Shown here one piece after another: positions 24,702 to 35,992 of a DNA stretch of 64,000 nucleotides. Origin of the DNA: Hedera helix (Eukaryota > Streptophyta > Magnoliopsida > Apiales > Araliaceae); assembly GCA_947179155.2 (NCBI GenBank), contig OX359280.1, positions 43,503,555 through 43,567,554 of the forward strand, in the 5' to 3' direction. Under the pieces are notes generated by a model. It searched no databases. It saw only the letters and a list, made by a program, of their open reading frames with translations, and was not told the origin of the DNA. The position numbers and the translations under genes are program-made. How positions within the stretch are numbered: the first letter of the stretch is position 1; every line of letters starts with the position of its first letter.

Positions 24702-25878
24702 CTCAACACTTATCTTCCACTATTAATAATAAAAAATTAGTGACAAAATTGTATTGTAAAGATAAGACTATATTAATAATTGCAATGAATTTAGGTTAAT
24801 AATATTAGAGGTTTCATTACTAAGGTATTATCATAAATAAATTTAAATTTATGAAAATAGAAAATACCCTATAGGGGTATCTAACTTGTATATAACTCAC
24901 ATAGAGGTGGGCTTATTTTATATTGACTAATAAAAAAAAACATAATATTCAAATATACTAAAATTAAAATGGCTAATTTTGTATTTTACTCGAGATGAAT
25001 GTAGTCAAGGTTGTGCAACCATTGAAACTTTTCTTTGAAAAATTATGTGGTCCAGTTTCAAATGTAATAATTGCAATGAATTTAGGTTAATAGTATTAGT
25101 GGTTTCATTACTAAATTATTATCATAAATAAATTAAAATTTGAGAAAATAGAGAATACCCTAGAAGGGTATCTAACTCACATAGAGGTGAGCATATTTTG
25201 TATTAACTAGTAAAAAAAATGTAATATTCAAATTTACTAAAAATAAAATGGCTAAATTTGTATTTTACTTGAAATTAATGTAGTCAAGGTTATGCAACCA
25301 TTGAAACTTCTCTTTGAAAAATTATGTGGTCCAGTTTTAAATGTAAGTATATTCTAAAGACTTATCTTTCACTATCAATAATAAAAAATTAATGACAATT
25401 TTGTATTGTAAAAATGAGACTATATAAATAATTGTAATGAATTTAGGTTAATAGTATTAGTGGTTTCATTACTAAATTATTATCATAAATAAATTAAAAT
25501 TTGTGAAAATAAAAAATACCCTAGAGGGGTATCTAACTTGTGTATGACTCACATGGAGGTGGGCTTATTTTGTATTGACTAATAACAAAAATTAAAACTT
25601 TCAAATATACTAAAAATAAAATGGCTAATTTTGTATTTTTTACTCGAGAGTAATGGTGTCAAGGTTGTGCAACCATTAAAACTTCTCTTTGAAGAATTAT
25701 GTGGTCCAGTTTCAAAAGTAACTCAAGTCTAAAGACATATCTTCCACTATCACTAATAAAAAATTAATGACAAATTTGTATTGTAAAGATGAGACTATAA
25801 ATAATTGCAATGAATTTAGGTTAATAGTATTAGTGGTTTCATTTGTAAAAATAGAAAATACCCTAGAAGGGTATCTAA
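24702..25878. repeat. About 373-bp tandem repeat array, left part
   Basis: Successive copies share CTTATCTTCCACTATCA, CAATGAATTTAGGTTAATAG, ACCCTAGAGGGGTATCTAAC, AACTCACATAGAGGTGGGCT, GTAGTCAAGGTTGTGCAACC and AATTATGTGGTCCAGTTTC. The phase marker AACTCACAT falls at about 24894, 25173 and 25547; the second unit lacks about 94 bp. The array is interrupted by the Tekay element and resumes at 35993. Confidence 0.9.
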
Positions 25879-28804
25879 TGTGACGCCCCCAAATCTGGGC
25901 CCACACAGCCCAAACTTGAGTCGTCAAAAGACTACAACAAAATTATTACAACAAAGCACAACGTACAACAATACAGTGTATAATAATACACAACTAAGTC
26001 TTCACTATTATTGCCACACTATTTTACAAAACGTGAAGACTATGATAACTATTCTTCGGACCCTCACTCCATTCCCCGGCTAGACCCTGTTATGTTTTCA
26101 TCTCCTGTTGAAAAACAATGGAACAAAAGAAAGGGTGAGCTCAAATAGCCCAGTAAAGAATATCATGACTAGGATAATGACGAATAAATTATCATTAGTC
26201 TTCAACAGTTGAGTTCTTGATAGAATACAATAGACTACAAGGTTTATATCAAAAACTGCAGTTAAATTCTTAAACAACGTTCAGATCAATAATAGCAGCG
26301 GAATGAGTAATCTATTAGAAGAATAATGCAGACTATAATGTCCACTCGCTTCTCTTTTTCGTAAAAACATCATCAACTTTTATCATCTGAAATACCATTA
26401 GTCATGATAATATAAATTCACAGTTCCTGATCATAATCATGCACATCAACAGTTCATCTTTGCACTACGGGCCAAAGATATTCAATATAGCACCAACGGT
26501 CATGATTATACCATATTCAGCCTTTGGTCATAATCATATCAAACAACAGTTCATCTTTGCACTACGGGCCAAAGAGAACATTCACCACGTGCCATAAAAG
26601 ACACCGAACAGATGTATCGCCTTTAACCTATTATATCGCCTTTAACCTATCATCTGTTCAACAAATATATCACATATGTGCCCCCGGCCACAGATATTCA
26701 CAACAGCTTGATTTTTGGATGATTAGAATGATATAAATGATGAACAGAAGAAATAGGATAACAATAAGTATCGGAAGTTTACTTTGTACAGATTCAAATA
26801 ATGTCCAAATTGTCAACATGATGTGGAGTGAAATTCAAGATCCACAGTTCAGAATAACGGTTACAATTCAATAGAAAGGTTCACGTAAATAGGAAGGTTC
26901 AGTTGAAATAATGAAGTTCAACTATTATGGAACATATAATATTTTCAGGAATTATAGAAGCAATAGTTCCATAATAAATTTTGATTTAGGAGTATGAAAG
27001 AAAATAATATCCCTTACCGTAGCAGGTTTGATTAACAAAAGGTGAAGGAAATTAATACAAAGGGTTATTCACCAACAGGCGGCAATCCGCTCCGTAAGGT
27101 TATTCCCACAATTTAATAGAATTTGAGTACAAAGAGTTATTCACCAAACAGGCGGCAATCCGCTCCGTAAGGTTATTCCCACAATTTAATAGAATTTGAG
27201 TACAAAGAGTTATTCACCAAACAGGCGGCAATCCGCTCCGTAAGGTTATTCTCAGAGATTAATAATGAATGAATACGAAAGGTTATTCACCAACAGGCGG
27301 CAATCCGCTCCGTAAGGTTATTCCCACAATTTAATACATGGAAATAAAAGGCACGTCTTATGAGTAAGGAAGAAACAATATTATTATCGAGAATCAAATA
27401 ATGATAATCCCTTACCATAGTATGTTTGAATAATGGAAGATGAAAAAGATGGTATCCCTTACCTCAACACGTGACTGGATATTGATTTAAATGAGGTTGA
27501 TTAACTTGAACAGTACACGTATACTTATAGATCTTCACAAATACTCAAGATGACTTAAGCACACTTAGAGAGAACTTTCACAAGAAGTATTTAGAGAGAG
27601 AAAGAAAGAACAAGTAAGGAAGTTTATGAAAAATCCTTAAGTTAAGGCTTCTATTTATAGCCAAAAATCTTATCATTCATTTAATCTAAACAATTCATTT
27701 AAAGATCATCTTTTAATCTACACCATCCATTTCAAATATTATATTATCTTTAATCTACACCATTTATTTCATATCACCTAATAATCACCTAACTTTATAT
27801 TATAAACAAATCAATTTAATTATTCAACAATAATTCACACTTTAATCTACACCATTCATTTCATATCACCTAATAATCACCTAACTTTATATTATAAACA
27901 AATCAATTCAATTATTCAACAATAATTCACACTTTAATCTACACCATTCATTTCATATCACCTAATAATCACCTAACTTTATATTATAAACAAATAACTT
28001 TATCAATTCAATTATTATGACTAATTGTTATAAATACAGTATAGCTAGTTCTTAGATATCAAGTCAATAAATTAATGAAATACAACTGTTTAAATAACAT
28101 CATAATAGAGATAACAATAATGTAAAATAAAGCATACGTTACTGTGTAATGACAATTATTGATTCAATAATGTGAATTACTGTGCATATGTTACTGTGAC
28201 AATTATTAGGTTCAATAATTTTAAAAACAGTGCAACAACAATTATTGACTCAATGATATAAAATACAGTGTAATGACAATTATTAAATCAATAATGCAAA
28301 ATACTGTGTAACAACAATTATTGAATTGATAATATAAAATATTATGCAGTGACAATTATCGATGAAATGATGCGTAACAGTTACGGTGTCAATTATCAGA
28401 CCAATAATATGAGACACTATGCAATACCGCGTGTTACTGTAGAGTACCGAGTGCTACAGAAAATACCAATAACTACCGTATGCTACTATTCTTTTATCAC
28501 CGGTATTTTAACAGTTCCGTTGACTATTTTTATTTAAAAAGGTTATTTCTGTCGTTTTCTATATCCGACAAATATTCCGTTGTGGGGTCCACCAATAATT
28601 TGTTATTTCGGCGCCGTCGGACCAAACGAATATTCCCCGACCAAACGAATATTCCCCGACAAAGCGAATATTGTCCGACAAAATAAAATTTGCACATAAC
28701 ATCCTTAACTTTTAACTTTATCGATTTAACCACTTACTGTTTCAAAAAAATATATATATGAAGAAAAATTAAATTTTGTATTTCATAAAATTCGGGGTCT
28801 TACA
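25879..28804 (-). repeat. 3' LTR of the Tekay element (L2)
   Basis: 2926 bp; on the element strand it starts TGTAAGACCCCGAAT and ends GGGGGCGTCACA. Internal features: four 73-bp units with GGCGGCAATCCGCTCCG at about 27061-27335, and a region of about 46-bp irregular repeats at about 28135-28450 built on ATTATTGATTCAATAAT-type palindromes. Confidence 0.95.
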
Positions 28805-31800
28805 ACCTCCCCTCCTTATGAAATTTCGTCCCCGAAATTGACGTACCTGACATATCGAAGAGGTAAGGATACTTAAATTTCATCTCAGATTCTAGCTCCC
28901 AGGTCATTTCCTCAGTATCTTGGTTCCTCCATAAAACCTTAACTTGAGGTATAACCTTTGAGCGTAGGATCTGCTCCTTCTTATCCAGGATCTTAACAGG
29001 TACCTCCTCGTATGTTAAATCCTCTGCTATAACGTCTGGTTCTAACTCAATGACGTGGTTTGGGTCCTTCACATATTTACGTAACATAGATATGTGAAAA
29101 ACGTTATGGATGCGAGACATACTTGGTGGTAGGGCTAGTCTGTAGGCTACGGTTCCTATTCGATCGAGGATTTCAAATAGACCAATAAATCGAGGGTTGA
29201 GCTTTCCTCTCTTTCCGAATCTCGTAACCCCTTTCCATGGAGAAACACGTAAGAATACATGATCTCCGACGTTGAAACTTTCGTCTCTCCGATGAAGATC
29301 AGCATAACTCTTTTGTCGTTCTTGTGCGGTCTGTATTCGTTGTCGGATCATTTGGATCTTTTCGGTCGTCAAGCGTACCAACTCGGGTCCCAACAATTTT
29401 GCTTCTCCTACCTCATTCCAACATATTGGAGAGCGACACTTCCTTCCATACAATGCCTCGAATGGAGCCATGCCTATGCTTGCTTGGTAACTGTTATTGT
29501 AAGAAAATTCCACCAACGGCAAGTACTTATCCCAACTTCCTTTGAAGTCTAATACACAAAGTCTCAAAAGATCTTCGAGGGTCTGGATCGTCCTTTCCGA
29601 TTGTCCGTCCGTTTGAGGATGGTATGCAGAACTAAAACGTAGTTCAGTGCCCATAGCTTTTTGTAGACTGATCCAAAAGCGTGAAGTGAATCTAGGATCT
29701 CGATCAGAAACTATGGAAACTGGCATGCCATGCAATCTCACGATCTCATTTATGTACATACCGGCAAGACGTTCAAGTGAAAAGTTTTCTCGTATAGGCA
29801 AGAAATGAGCAGATTTGGTCAATCTATCTACGATCACCCAAATTGCATCTAAGCCTTGAGAAACTTTTGGAAGACCCGTCACGAAGTCCATATTGATGTG
29901 TTCCCACTTCCATTCGGGAACTTCAAGTGATTGTAATGGACCTTTAGGAACTTGATGTTCTGCCTTGACACGTTGACAAGTTAGGCACCTTGAGATAAAC
30001 TCCGCAATCTCTCTTTTCATATTGTTCCACCAAAATGTATGTCGAAGATCTCGATACATCTTGGTACCTCCTGGGTGGATTGCAAACGGCGTGTTGTGTG
30101 CCTCCATCATGATTTTATGCTTTAATTCAGGATCGTTAGGAACACAGAGTCGAGAGTTGACTCGAAGTATTCCTTTCTCGTCGATTCTTGCTCCGGGAAT
30201 GGCACCTTCTTGTACTTTCTTTATCATGTTTATCAGTTCCGGATCGGTAGCTTGAGCAGCTTTAATTTTATCGATTAAAGTTGGTTCTACTCGCACGTGA
30301 GCAATCTTCGAGTGGGTCCCTGGTGTCTTTAGCTCTATCTCCATCTTTTGCAAGTCGTACAAAATACACTTTTGTGTTGTCAGCAGTGCACTTGTACTTG
30401 CATAAGATTTTCTGCTCAAAGCGTCAGCTACAACGTTCGCCTTTCCCGGGTGATACTGGATTGTGTGGTCATAATCCTTTAACAGCTCAAGCCAACGTCG
30501 TTGTCGCATGTTGAGTTCCTTCTGGGTGAAGAAATACTTGAGACTTTTATGATCCGTATAGATATCCACTTTTTCTCCGTACAAGTAGTGTCTCCAGATC
30601 TTCAACGCGAAAACGGCTGCTGCCAACTCTAGATCATGAGTAGGATAATTTTTCTCATAATCTTTGAGTTGTCGAGAGGCGTAGGCTATAACCTTTCCAT
30701 GTTGCATAAGGACACAGCCTAGACCTTTGCCAGAAGCATCGCTGTAGATAACAAATTCTCCTGATCCTGATGGTATGGTCAGAACAGGAGCTGAAACCAG
30801 TCTCTTCTTGAGTTCTTGGAAACTTTTCTCGCATTCCTCGCTCCATATGAATTTTGTGCTTTTCCGAGTAAGCTGCGTTAATGGAGTGGCGATTCGAGAG
30901 AATCCTTCTACGAATCTCCGATAATAACCAGCTAGACCCAGAAAACTTCGGACTTCGGTTACTGTTTTGGGTTGTTCCCAATTTAGTACCGTTTCAATCT
31001 TCGCAGGATCGACTGATATTCCTTGACTAGAAATCACATGCCCAAGAAACGCGACCTCCTCAAGCCAGAACTCACATTTCTTCAACTTGGCATATAATTT
31101 GTTTTCACGGAGCTTTTGTAATATCAATCTCAGGTGTTGTTCATGATCCTCGCGACTCTTGGAGTATATGAGGATGTCATCAATAAAGACAACCACAAAA
31201 TGATCCAAATGTTCCTTGAATATCCGGTTCATGATGTCCATGTAAGCTACAGGAGCATTAGTTAGTCCAAAAGGCATGACTAAGAACTCATAATGCCCAT
31301 AACGAGTTCTGAAAGCAGTCTTTGGAATGTCCTCAGCTTTAACCTTTAACTGATGATATCCAGAACGGAGATCAATCTTTGAGAAATGTTGAGCACCTTG
31401 CAATTGATCAAACATGTCATCAATCCGAGGTAACGGGTACCTGTTCTTGATGGTGACATGGTTCAATTCTCGGTAGTCAATGCACAATCTCATACTCCCG
31501 TCTTTCTTCTTCACAAATAGAACAGGAGCACCCCAAGGTGATGCACTCGGACGAATGAAACCGGTATCCAACAATTCCTGTAGTTGGACTTTTAACTCTT
31601 GAAGTTCAATGGGAGCCATTCGGTAGGGAGCTTTGGAAATGGGCTTGGTACCGGATTCAAGATCAATATAAAAATCAATTTCATGGTTTGGGGGTAAGCC
31701 AGGAAGTTCTTCAGGAAAAACGTCAGGAAACTCATTAACAATGGGAATATCATTCAAGTTTGACGTATTTTTGTTCAAATCAGTGACATGAGCTAAAAAG

Positions 31801-32399
31801 GTTTGACATCCGTTTTTCAATAAACGAATGGCTTTATGGCTAGAAATAACAGTTATAGATTTCAATGGTTTAGTTGCTTGAATTTGCATGACAGGTTGAT
31901 TAGGAATATGAAAACTAATAATCTTATGAAAACAATCAATTTTAGCATGATGGGTAGTCAACCAATCAATTCCTAAAATCACATCAAATTCATGCATCTC
32001 CAAAGAAATAAGGTCAACAGGTAATGTGAGGTTTTTGATTTGAACTAGGCAAGATTTATAGACAGTAGATGTAATGGTCATTTCTCCTAATGGGGTTTCA
32101 ACTGATAGGTCAAAGTCCAAATTTTCAGGAGTTAAGTTTAAACGCTGAGCACATGCAGGTGAGATAAAAGAATGGGTAGAGCAAGTATCTAACATGGCAT
32201 AAACTTCACAATAATTTATAAATAGCTTACCGGTTATCACCTCATTCGGTTTCTTGACTGTTATCGTCAAATCGAATCCCGAATACTTCATTCGGATCTT
32301 CACGTATTTCAACCATGGGAATACCACTGAATAATTTTCTAGCAAACTGTTTCTCGGGTTCATCAACTTCATCAGTAGTAAGGTACCAATGATTTCCAT
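28800..32399 (-). CDS. pol: Tekay chromovirus pol polyprotein (PR-RT-RH-INT-chromodomain)
   Basis: 1199 aa without interruption. Protease: catalytic Asp71 in the motif LDTCSTHSFIS, where a Gly is expected after DT; ILGIDWL follows. Reverse transcriptase about 255-430 with SPWGAPVLFVKKKDG, KIDLRSGYHQ and the FIDD box (405-408). RNase H with YSDAS, TDHKSL and VVADALSR. Integrase with the HHCC zinc finger ending LTCQRVKAEHQ and the DDE set in MDFVTGLP, VSDRDPRFTS and QTDGQSERT. The C-terminus KVLWRNQDTEEMTWE...YPYLF is the chromodomain type of Tekay. The final residues KEGR are encoded by the polypurine tract and the TAA stop lies inside the 3' LTR. The first ATG overlaps the upstream ORF by 158 bp in another frame, so initiation or frameshifting is unclear. 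Confidence 0.95.
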   Translation of the reverse strand: MEIIGTLLLMKLMNPRNSLLENYSVVFPWLKYVKIRMKYSGFDLTITVKKPNEVITGKLFINYCEVYAMLDTCSTHSFISPACAQRLNLTPENLDFDLSVETPLGEMTITSTVYKSCLVQIKNLTLPVDLISLEMHEFDVILGIDWLTTHHAKIDCFHKIISFHIPNQPVMQIQATKPLKSITVISSHKAIRLLKNGCQTFLAHVTDLNKNTSNLNDIPIVNEFPDVFPEELPGLPPNHEIDFYIDLESGTKPISKAPYRMAPIELQELKVQLQELLDTGFIRPSASPWGAPVLFVKKKDGSMRLCIDYRELNHVTIKNRYPLPRIDDMFDQLQGAQHFSKIDLRSGYHQLKVKAEDIPKTAFRTRYGHYEFLVMPFGLTNAPVAYMDIMNRIFKEHLDHFVVVFIDDILIYSKSREDHEQHLRLILQKLRENKLYAKLKKCEFWLEEVAFLGHVISSQGISVDPAKIETVLNWEQPKTVTEVRSFLGLAGYYRRFVEGFSRIATPLTQLTRKSTKFIWSEECEKSFQELKKRLVSAPVLTIPSGSGEFVIYSDASGKGLGCVLMQHGKVIAYASRQLKDYEKNYPTHDLELAAAVFALKIWRHYLYGEKVDIYTDHKSLKYFFTQKELNMRQRRWLELLKDYDHTIQYHPGKANVVADALSRKSYASTSALLTTQKCILYDLQKMEIELKTPGTHSKIAHVRVEPTLIDKIKAAQATDPELINMIKKVQEGAIPGARIDEKGILRVNSRLCVPNDPELKHKIMMEAHNTPFAIHPGGTKMYRDLRHTFWWNNMKREIAEFISRCLTCQRVKAEHQVPKGPLQSLEVPEWKWEHINMDFVTGLPKVSQGLDAIWVIVDRLTKSAHFLPIRENFSLERLAGMYINEIVRLHGMPVSIVSDRDPRFTSRFWISLQKAMGTELRFSSAYHPQTDGQSERTIQTLEDLLRLCVLDFKGSWDKYLPLVEFSYNNSYQASIGMAPFEALYGRKCRSPICWNEVGEAKLLGPELVRLTTEKIQMIRQRIQTAQERQKSYADLHRRDESFNVGDHVFLRVSPWKGVTRFGKRGKLNPRFIGLFEILDRIGTVAYRLALPPSMSRIHNVFHISMLRKYVKDPNHVIELEPDVIAEDLTYEEVPVKILDKKEQILRSKVIPQVKVLWRNQDTEEMTWELESEMKFKYPYLFDMSGTSISGTKFHKEGRL
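28805..28816 (-). promoter_or_regulatory. Polypurine tract of the Tekay element
   Basis: On the element strand AAGGAGGGGAGG abuts the 3' LTR with one intervening T. It primes plus-strand DNA synthesis and also encodes the last pol residues. Confidence 0.85.
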
Positions 32400-32862
32400 T
32401 AAAATAGTATTTTCGATAGACTGCAGTTTCCACGATAGTGACTAACTTAACCTGAATTCCTCTAAATTGTAACGCCCAAAAGTATAGAAACATCATTTTT
32501 AAATAATCTTGAAAATCATAGTTGGAACACCATAAATCCCAAAGACTAATATGAAAAGTCCATATATTCTGATCCTTTGTTATAGAGCATAACCAGGTGA
32601 TATCACTCTCCCAATTAGTGAGTAAATTAAAGGCAATAATTTCCGCAAGTTCGTTACTTCCTTTAATTGCTTCTAAGAATGGATCTGGAACGACTGTAGC
32701 AGAGCTTTCACCTTCATCCTTACTGGATAGAACACGCATAATTTTTGCCTTAGGCAAATGATTCAACTCTGAGTTTGTAAGAAGATTATTCGTCGCCTCT
32801 TGTTTTGCAGTTACATTTGTTTCGGTAATTTCATAGTTAACCTCCTGATTTCCAGATGCCAT
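32242..32862 (-). CDS. Unrecognised ORF in the gag position of the Tekay element
   Basis: 206 aa starting MASGNQEVNYEITETN, between the primer-binding site and pol, where Tekay elements normally encode gag. I see no capsid-like region and no CCHC zinc knuckle. An acidic, Ser/Thr/Asn-rich first half is followed by an aromatic stretch (WTFHISLWDLWCSNYDFQ, then MMFLYFWALQFRG) and an acidic tail ending DDNSQETE. Its end overlaps pol by 158 bp in a different frame. It may be a replaced or heavily shortened gag, or captured sequence. I cannot name a function. The ORF is open while the LTRs are nearly identical, so it has not decayed since insertion. Confidence 0.6.
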   Translation of the reverse strand: MASGNQEVNYEITETNVTAKQEATNNLLTNSELNHLPKAKIMRVLSSKDEGESSATVVPDPFLEAIKGSNELAEIIAFNLLTNWESDITWLCSITKDQNIWTFHISLWDLWCSNYDFQDYLKMMFLYFWALQFRGIQVKLVTIVETAVYRKYYFNGNHWYLTTDEVDEPEKQFARKLFSGIPMVEIREDPNEVFGIRFDDNSQETE

Positions 32863-33046
32863 AATTAACTGTGGTCACAAAATAAATGTTAGTTCAAATA
32901 AACTGACTCATCACTTCATGTTCCTACATTCAAATCGACTCATTAGATAATAAAATCTATTTTAGGTAGGACACACTAGTGACTGATTCTATTCGTCTCT
33001 CCCCTCCTAGTTCTACCCCAGATCGCCATTAAAGACCATATCCCTA

Positions 33047-33061
33047 AGCTCTGATGCCAAC
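33047..33061 (-). promoter_or_regulatory. Primer-binding site of the Tekay element
   Basis: On the element strand GTTGGCATCAGAGCT directly follows the 5' LTR. It resembles the common plant initiator-Met tRNA site TGGTATCAGAGC with one T to C change. Confidence 0.8.
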
Positions 33062-35987
33062 TGTGACGCCCCCAAATCTGGGCCCACACAGCCCAAACTT
33101 GAGTCGTCAAAAGACTACAACAAAATTATTACAACAAAGCACAACGTACAACAATACAGTGTATAATAATACACAACTAAGTCTTCACTATTATTGCCAC
33201 ACTATTTTACAAAACGTGAAGACTATGATAACTATTCCTCGGACCCTCACTCCATTCCCCGGCTAGACCCTGTTATGTTTTCATCTCCTGTTGAAAAACA
33301 ATGGAACAAAAGAAAGGGTGAGCTCAAATAGCCCAGTAAAGAATATCATGACTAGGATAATGACGAATAAATTATCATTAGTCTTCAACAGTTGAGTTCT
33401 TGATAGAATACAATAGACTACAAGGTTTATATCAAAAACTGCAGTTAAATTCTTAAACAACGTTCAGATCAATAATAGCAGCGGAATGAGTAATCTATTA
33501 GAAGAATAATGCAGACTATAATGTCCACTCGGTTCTCTTTTTAGGAAAAACATCATCAACTGTTATCATCTGAAATATCATTAGTCAAGATAATACAAAT
33601 TCACAGTTCCTGATCATAATCATGCACATCAACAGTTCATCTTTGTACTACGGGCCAAAGATATTCAACATAGCACCAACGGTCATGATTATACCAGATT
33701 CAGCCTTTGGTCATAATCATACCAAACAACAGTTCATCTTTGCACTACGGGCCAAAGAGAACATTCACCACGTGCCATAAAAGACACCGAACAGATGTAT
33801 CGCCTTTAACCTATTATATCGCCTTTAACCTATCATCTGTTCAACAAATATATCACATCTGTGCCCCCGGCCACAGATATTCACAACAGCTTGATTTTTG
33901 GATGATTAGAATGATATAAATGATGAACAGAAGAAATAGGATAACAATAAGTATCGGAAGTTTACTTTGTACAGATTCAAATAATGTCCAAATTGTCAAC
34001 ATGATGTGGAGTGAAATTCAAGATCCACAGTTCAGAATAACGGTTACAATTCAATAGAAAGGTTCACGTAAATAGGAAGGTTCAGTTGAAATAATGAAGT
34101 TCAACTATTATGGAACATATAATATTTTCAGGAATTATAGAAGCAATAATTCCATAATAAATTTCGATTTAGGAGTATGAAAGAAAATAATATCCCTTAC
34201 CGTAGCAGGTTTGATTAACAAAAGGTGAAGGAAATTAATACAAAGGGTTATTCACCAACAGGCGGCAATCCGCTCCGTAAGGTTATTCCCACAATTTAAT
34301 AGAATTTGAGTACAAAGAGTTATTCACCAAACAGGCGGCAATCCGCTCCGTAAGGTTATTCCCACAATTTAATAGAATTTGAGTACAAAGAGTTATTCAC
34401 CAAACAGGCGGCAATCCGCTCCGTAAGGTTATTCTCAGAGATTAATAATGAATGAATACGAAAGGTTATTCACCAACAGGCGGCAATCCGCTCCGTAAGG
34501 TTATTCCCACAATTTAATACATGGAAATAAAAGGCACGTCTTATGAGTAAGGAAGAAACAATATTATTATCGAGAATCAAATAATGATAATCCCTTACCA
34601 TAGTATGTTTGAATAATGGAAGATGAAAAAGATGGTATCCCTTACCTCAACACGTGACTGGATATTGATTTAAATGAGGTTGATTAACTTGAACAGTACA
34701 CGTATACTTATAGATCTTCACAAATACTCAAGATGACTTAAGCACACTTAGAGAGAACTTTCACAAGAAGTATTTAGAGAGAGAAAGAAAGAACAAGTAA
34801 GGAAGTTTATGAAAAATCCTTAAGTTAAGGCTTCTATTTATAGCCAAAAATCTTATCATTCATTTAATCTAAACCATTCATTTAAAGATCATCTTTTAAT
34901 CTACACCATCCATTTCAAATATTATATTATCTTTAATCTACACCATTTATTTCATATCACCTAATAATCACCTAACTTTATATTATAAACAAATTAATTT
35001 AATTATTCAACAATAATTCACACTTTAATCTACACCATTCATTTCATATCACCTAATAATCACCTAACTTTATATTATAAACAAATCAATTCAATTATTC
35101 AACAATAATTCACACTTTAATCTACACCATTCATTTCATATCACCTAATAATCACCTAACTTTATATTATAAACAAATAACTTTATCAATTCAATTATTA
35201 TGACTAATTGTTATAAATACAGTATAGCTAGTTCTTAGATATCAAGTCAATAAATTAATGAAATACAACTGTTTAAATAACATCATAATAGAGATAACAA
35301 TAATGTAAAATAAAGCATACGTTACTGTGTAATGACAATTATTGATTCAATAATGTGAATTACTGTGCATATGTTACTGTGACAATTATTAGGTTCAATA
35401 ATTTTAAAAACAGTGCAACAACAATTATTGACTCAATGATATAAAATACAGTGTAATGACAATTATTAAATCAATAATGTAAAATACTGTGTAACAACAA
35501 TTATTGAATTGATAATATAAAATATTATGCAGTGACAATTATCGATGAAATGATGCGTAACAGTTACGGTGTCAATTATCAGACCAATAATATGAGACAC
35601 TATGCAATACCGCGTGTTACTGTAGAGTACCGAGTGCTACAGAAAATACCAATAACTACCGTATGCTACTATTCTTTTATCACCGGTATTTTAACAGTTC
35701 CGTTGACTATTTTTATTTAAAAAGGTTATTTCTGTCGTTTTCTATATCCGACAAATAGTCCGTTGTGGGGTCCACCAATAATTTGTTATTTCGGCGCCGT
35801 CGGACCAAACGAATATTCCCCGACCAAACGAATATTCCCCGACAAAGCGAATATTGTCCGACAAAATAAAATTTGCACATAACATCCTTAACTTTTAACT
35901 TTATCGATTTAACCACTTACTGTTTCAAAAAAATATATATATGAAGAAAAATTAAATTTTGTATTTCATAAAATTCGGGGTCTTACA
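33062..35987 (-). repeat. 5' LTR of the Tekay element (L3)
   Basis: 2926 bp, the same length as its partner. Most mismatches to the partner cluster at about 33528-33860 and 34148-34166, where the other copies in the window (L1, L2) agree with each other and this one differs. Confidence 0.95.
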
Positions 35988-35992
35988 TCTAA

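Larger units (their letters stand above)
25879..35987 (-). mobile_element. Complete Tekay/Del-type Ty3-Gypsy chromovirus
   Basis: 10109 bp with two LTRs of exactly 2926 bp, flanked by perfect 5-bp target duplications TCTAA (25874-25878, 35988-35992). On the minus strand the order is LTR, iMet-like primer-binding site, short unknown ORF, long pol ORF (PR-RT-RH-INT-chromodomain), purine tract, LTR. By eye the LTRs differ at about 20 positions, so the insertion is young. It landed inside a tandem array. The coding part is only 4.26 kb and a standard gag is missing. Confidence 0.95.

Noticed and set aside
29259..30514. Plus-strand ORFs of 73-97 codons opposite the Tekay pol
   Set aside because: They are antisense shadows of a fully conserved pol reading frame and have no recognisable content.
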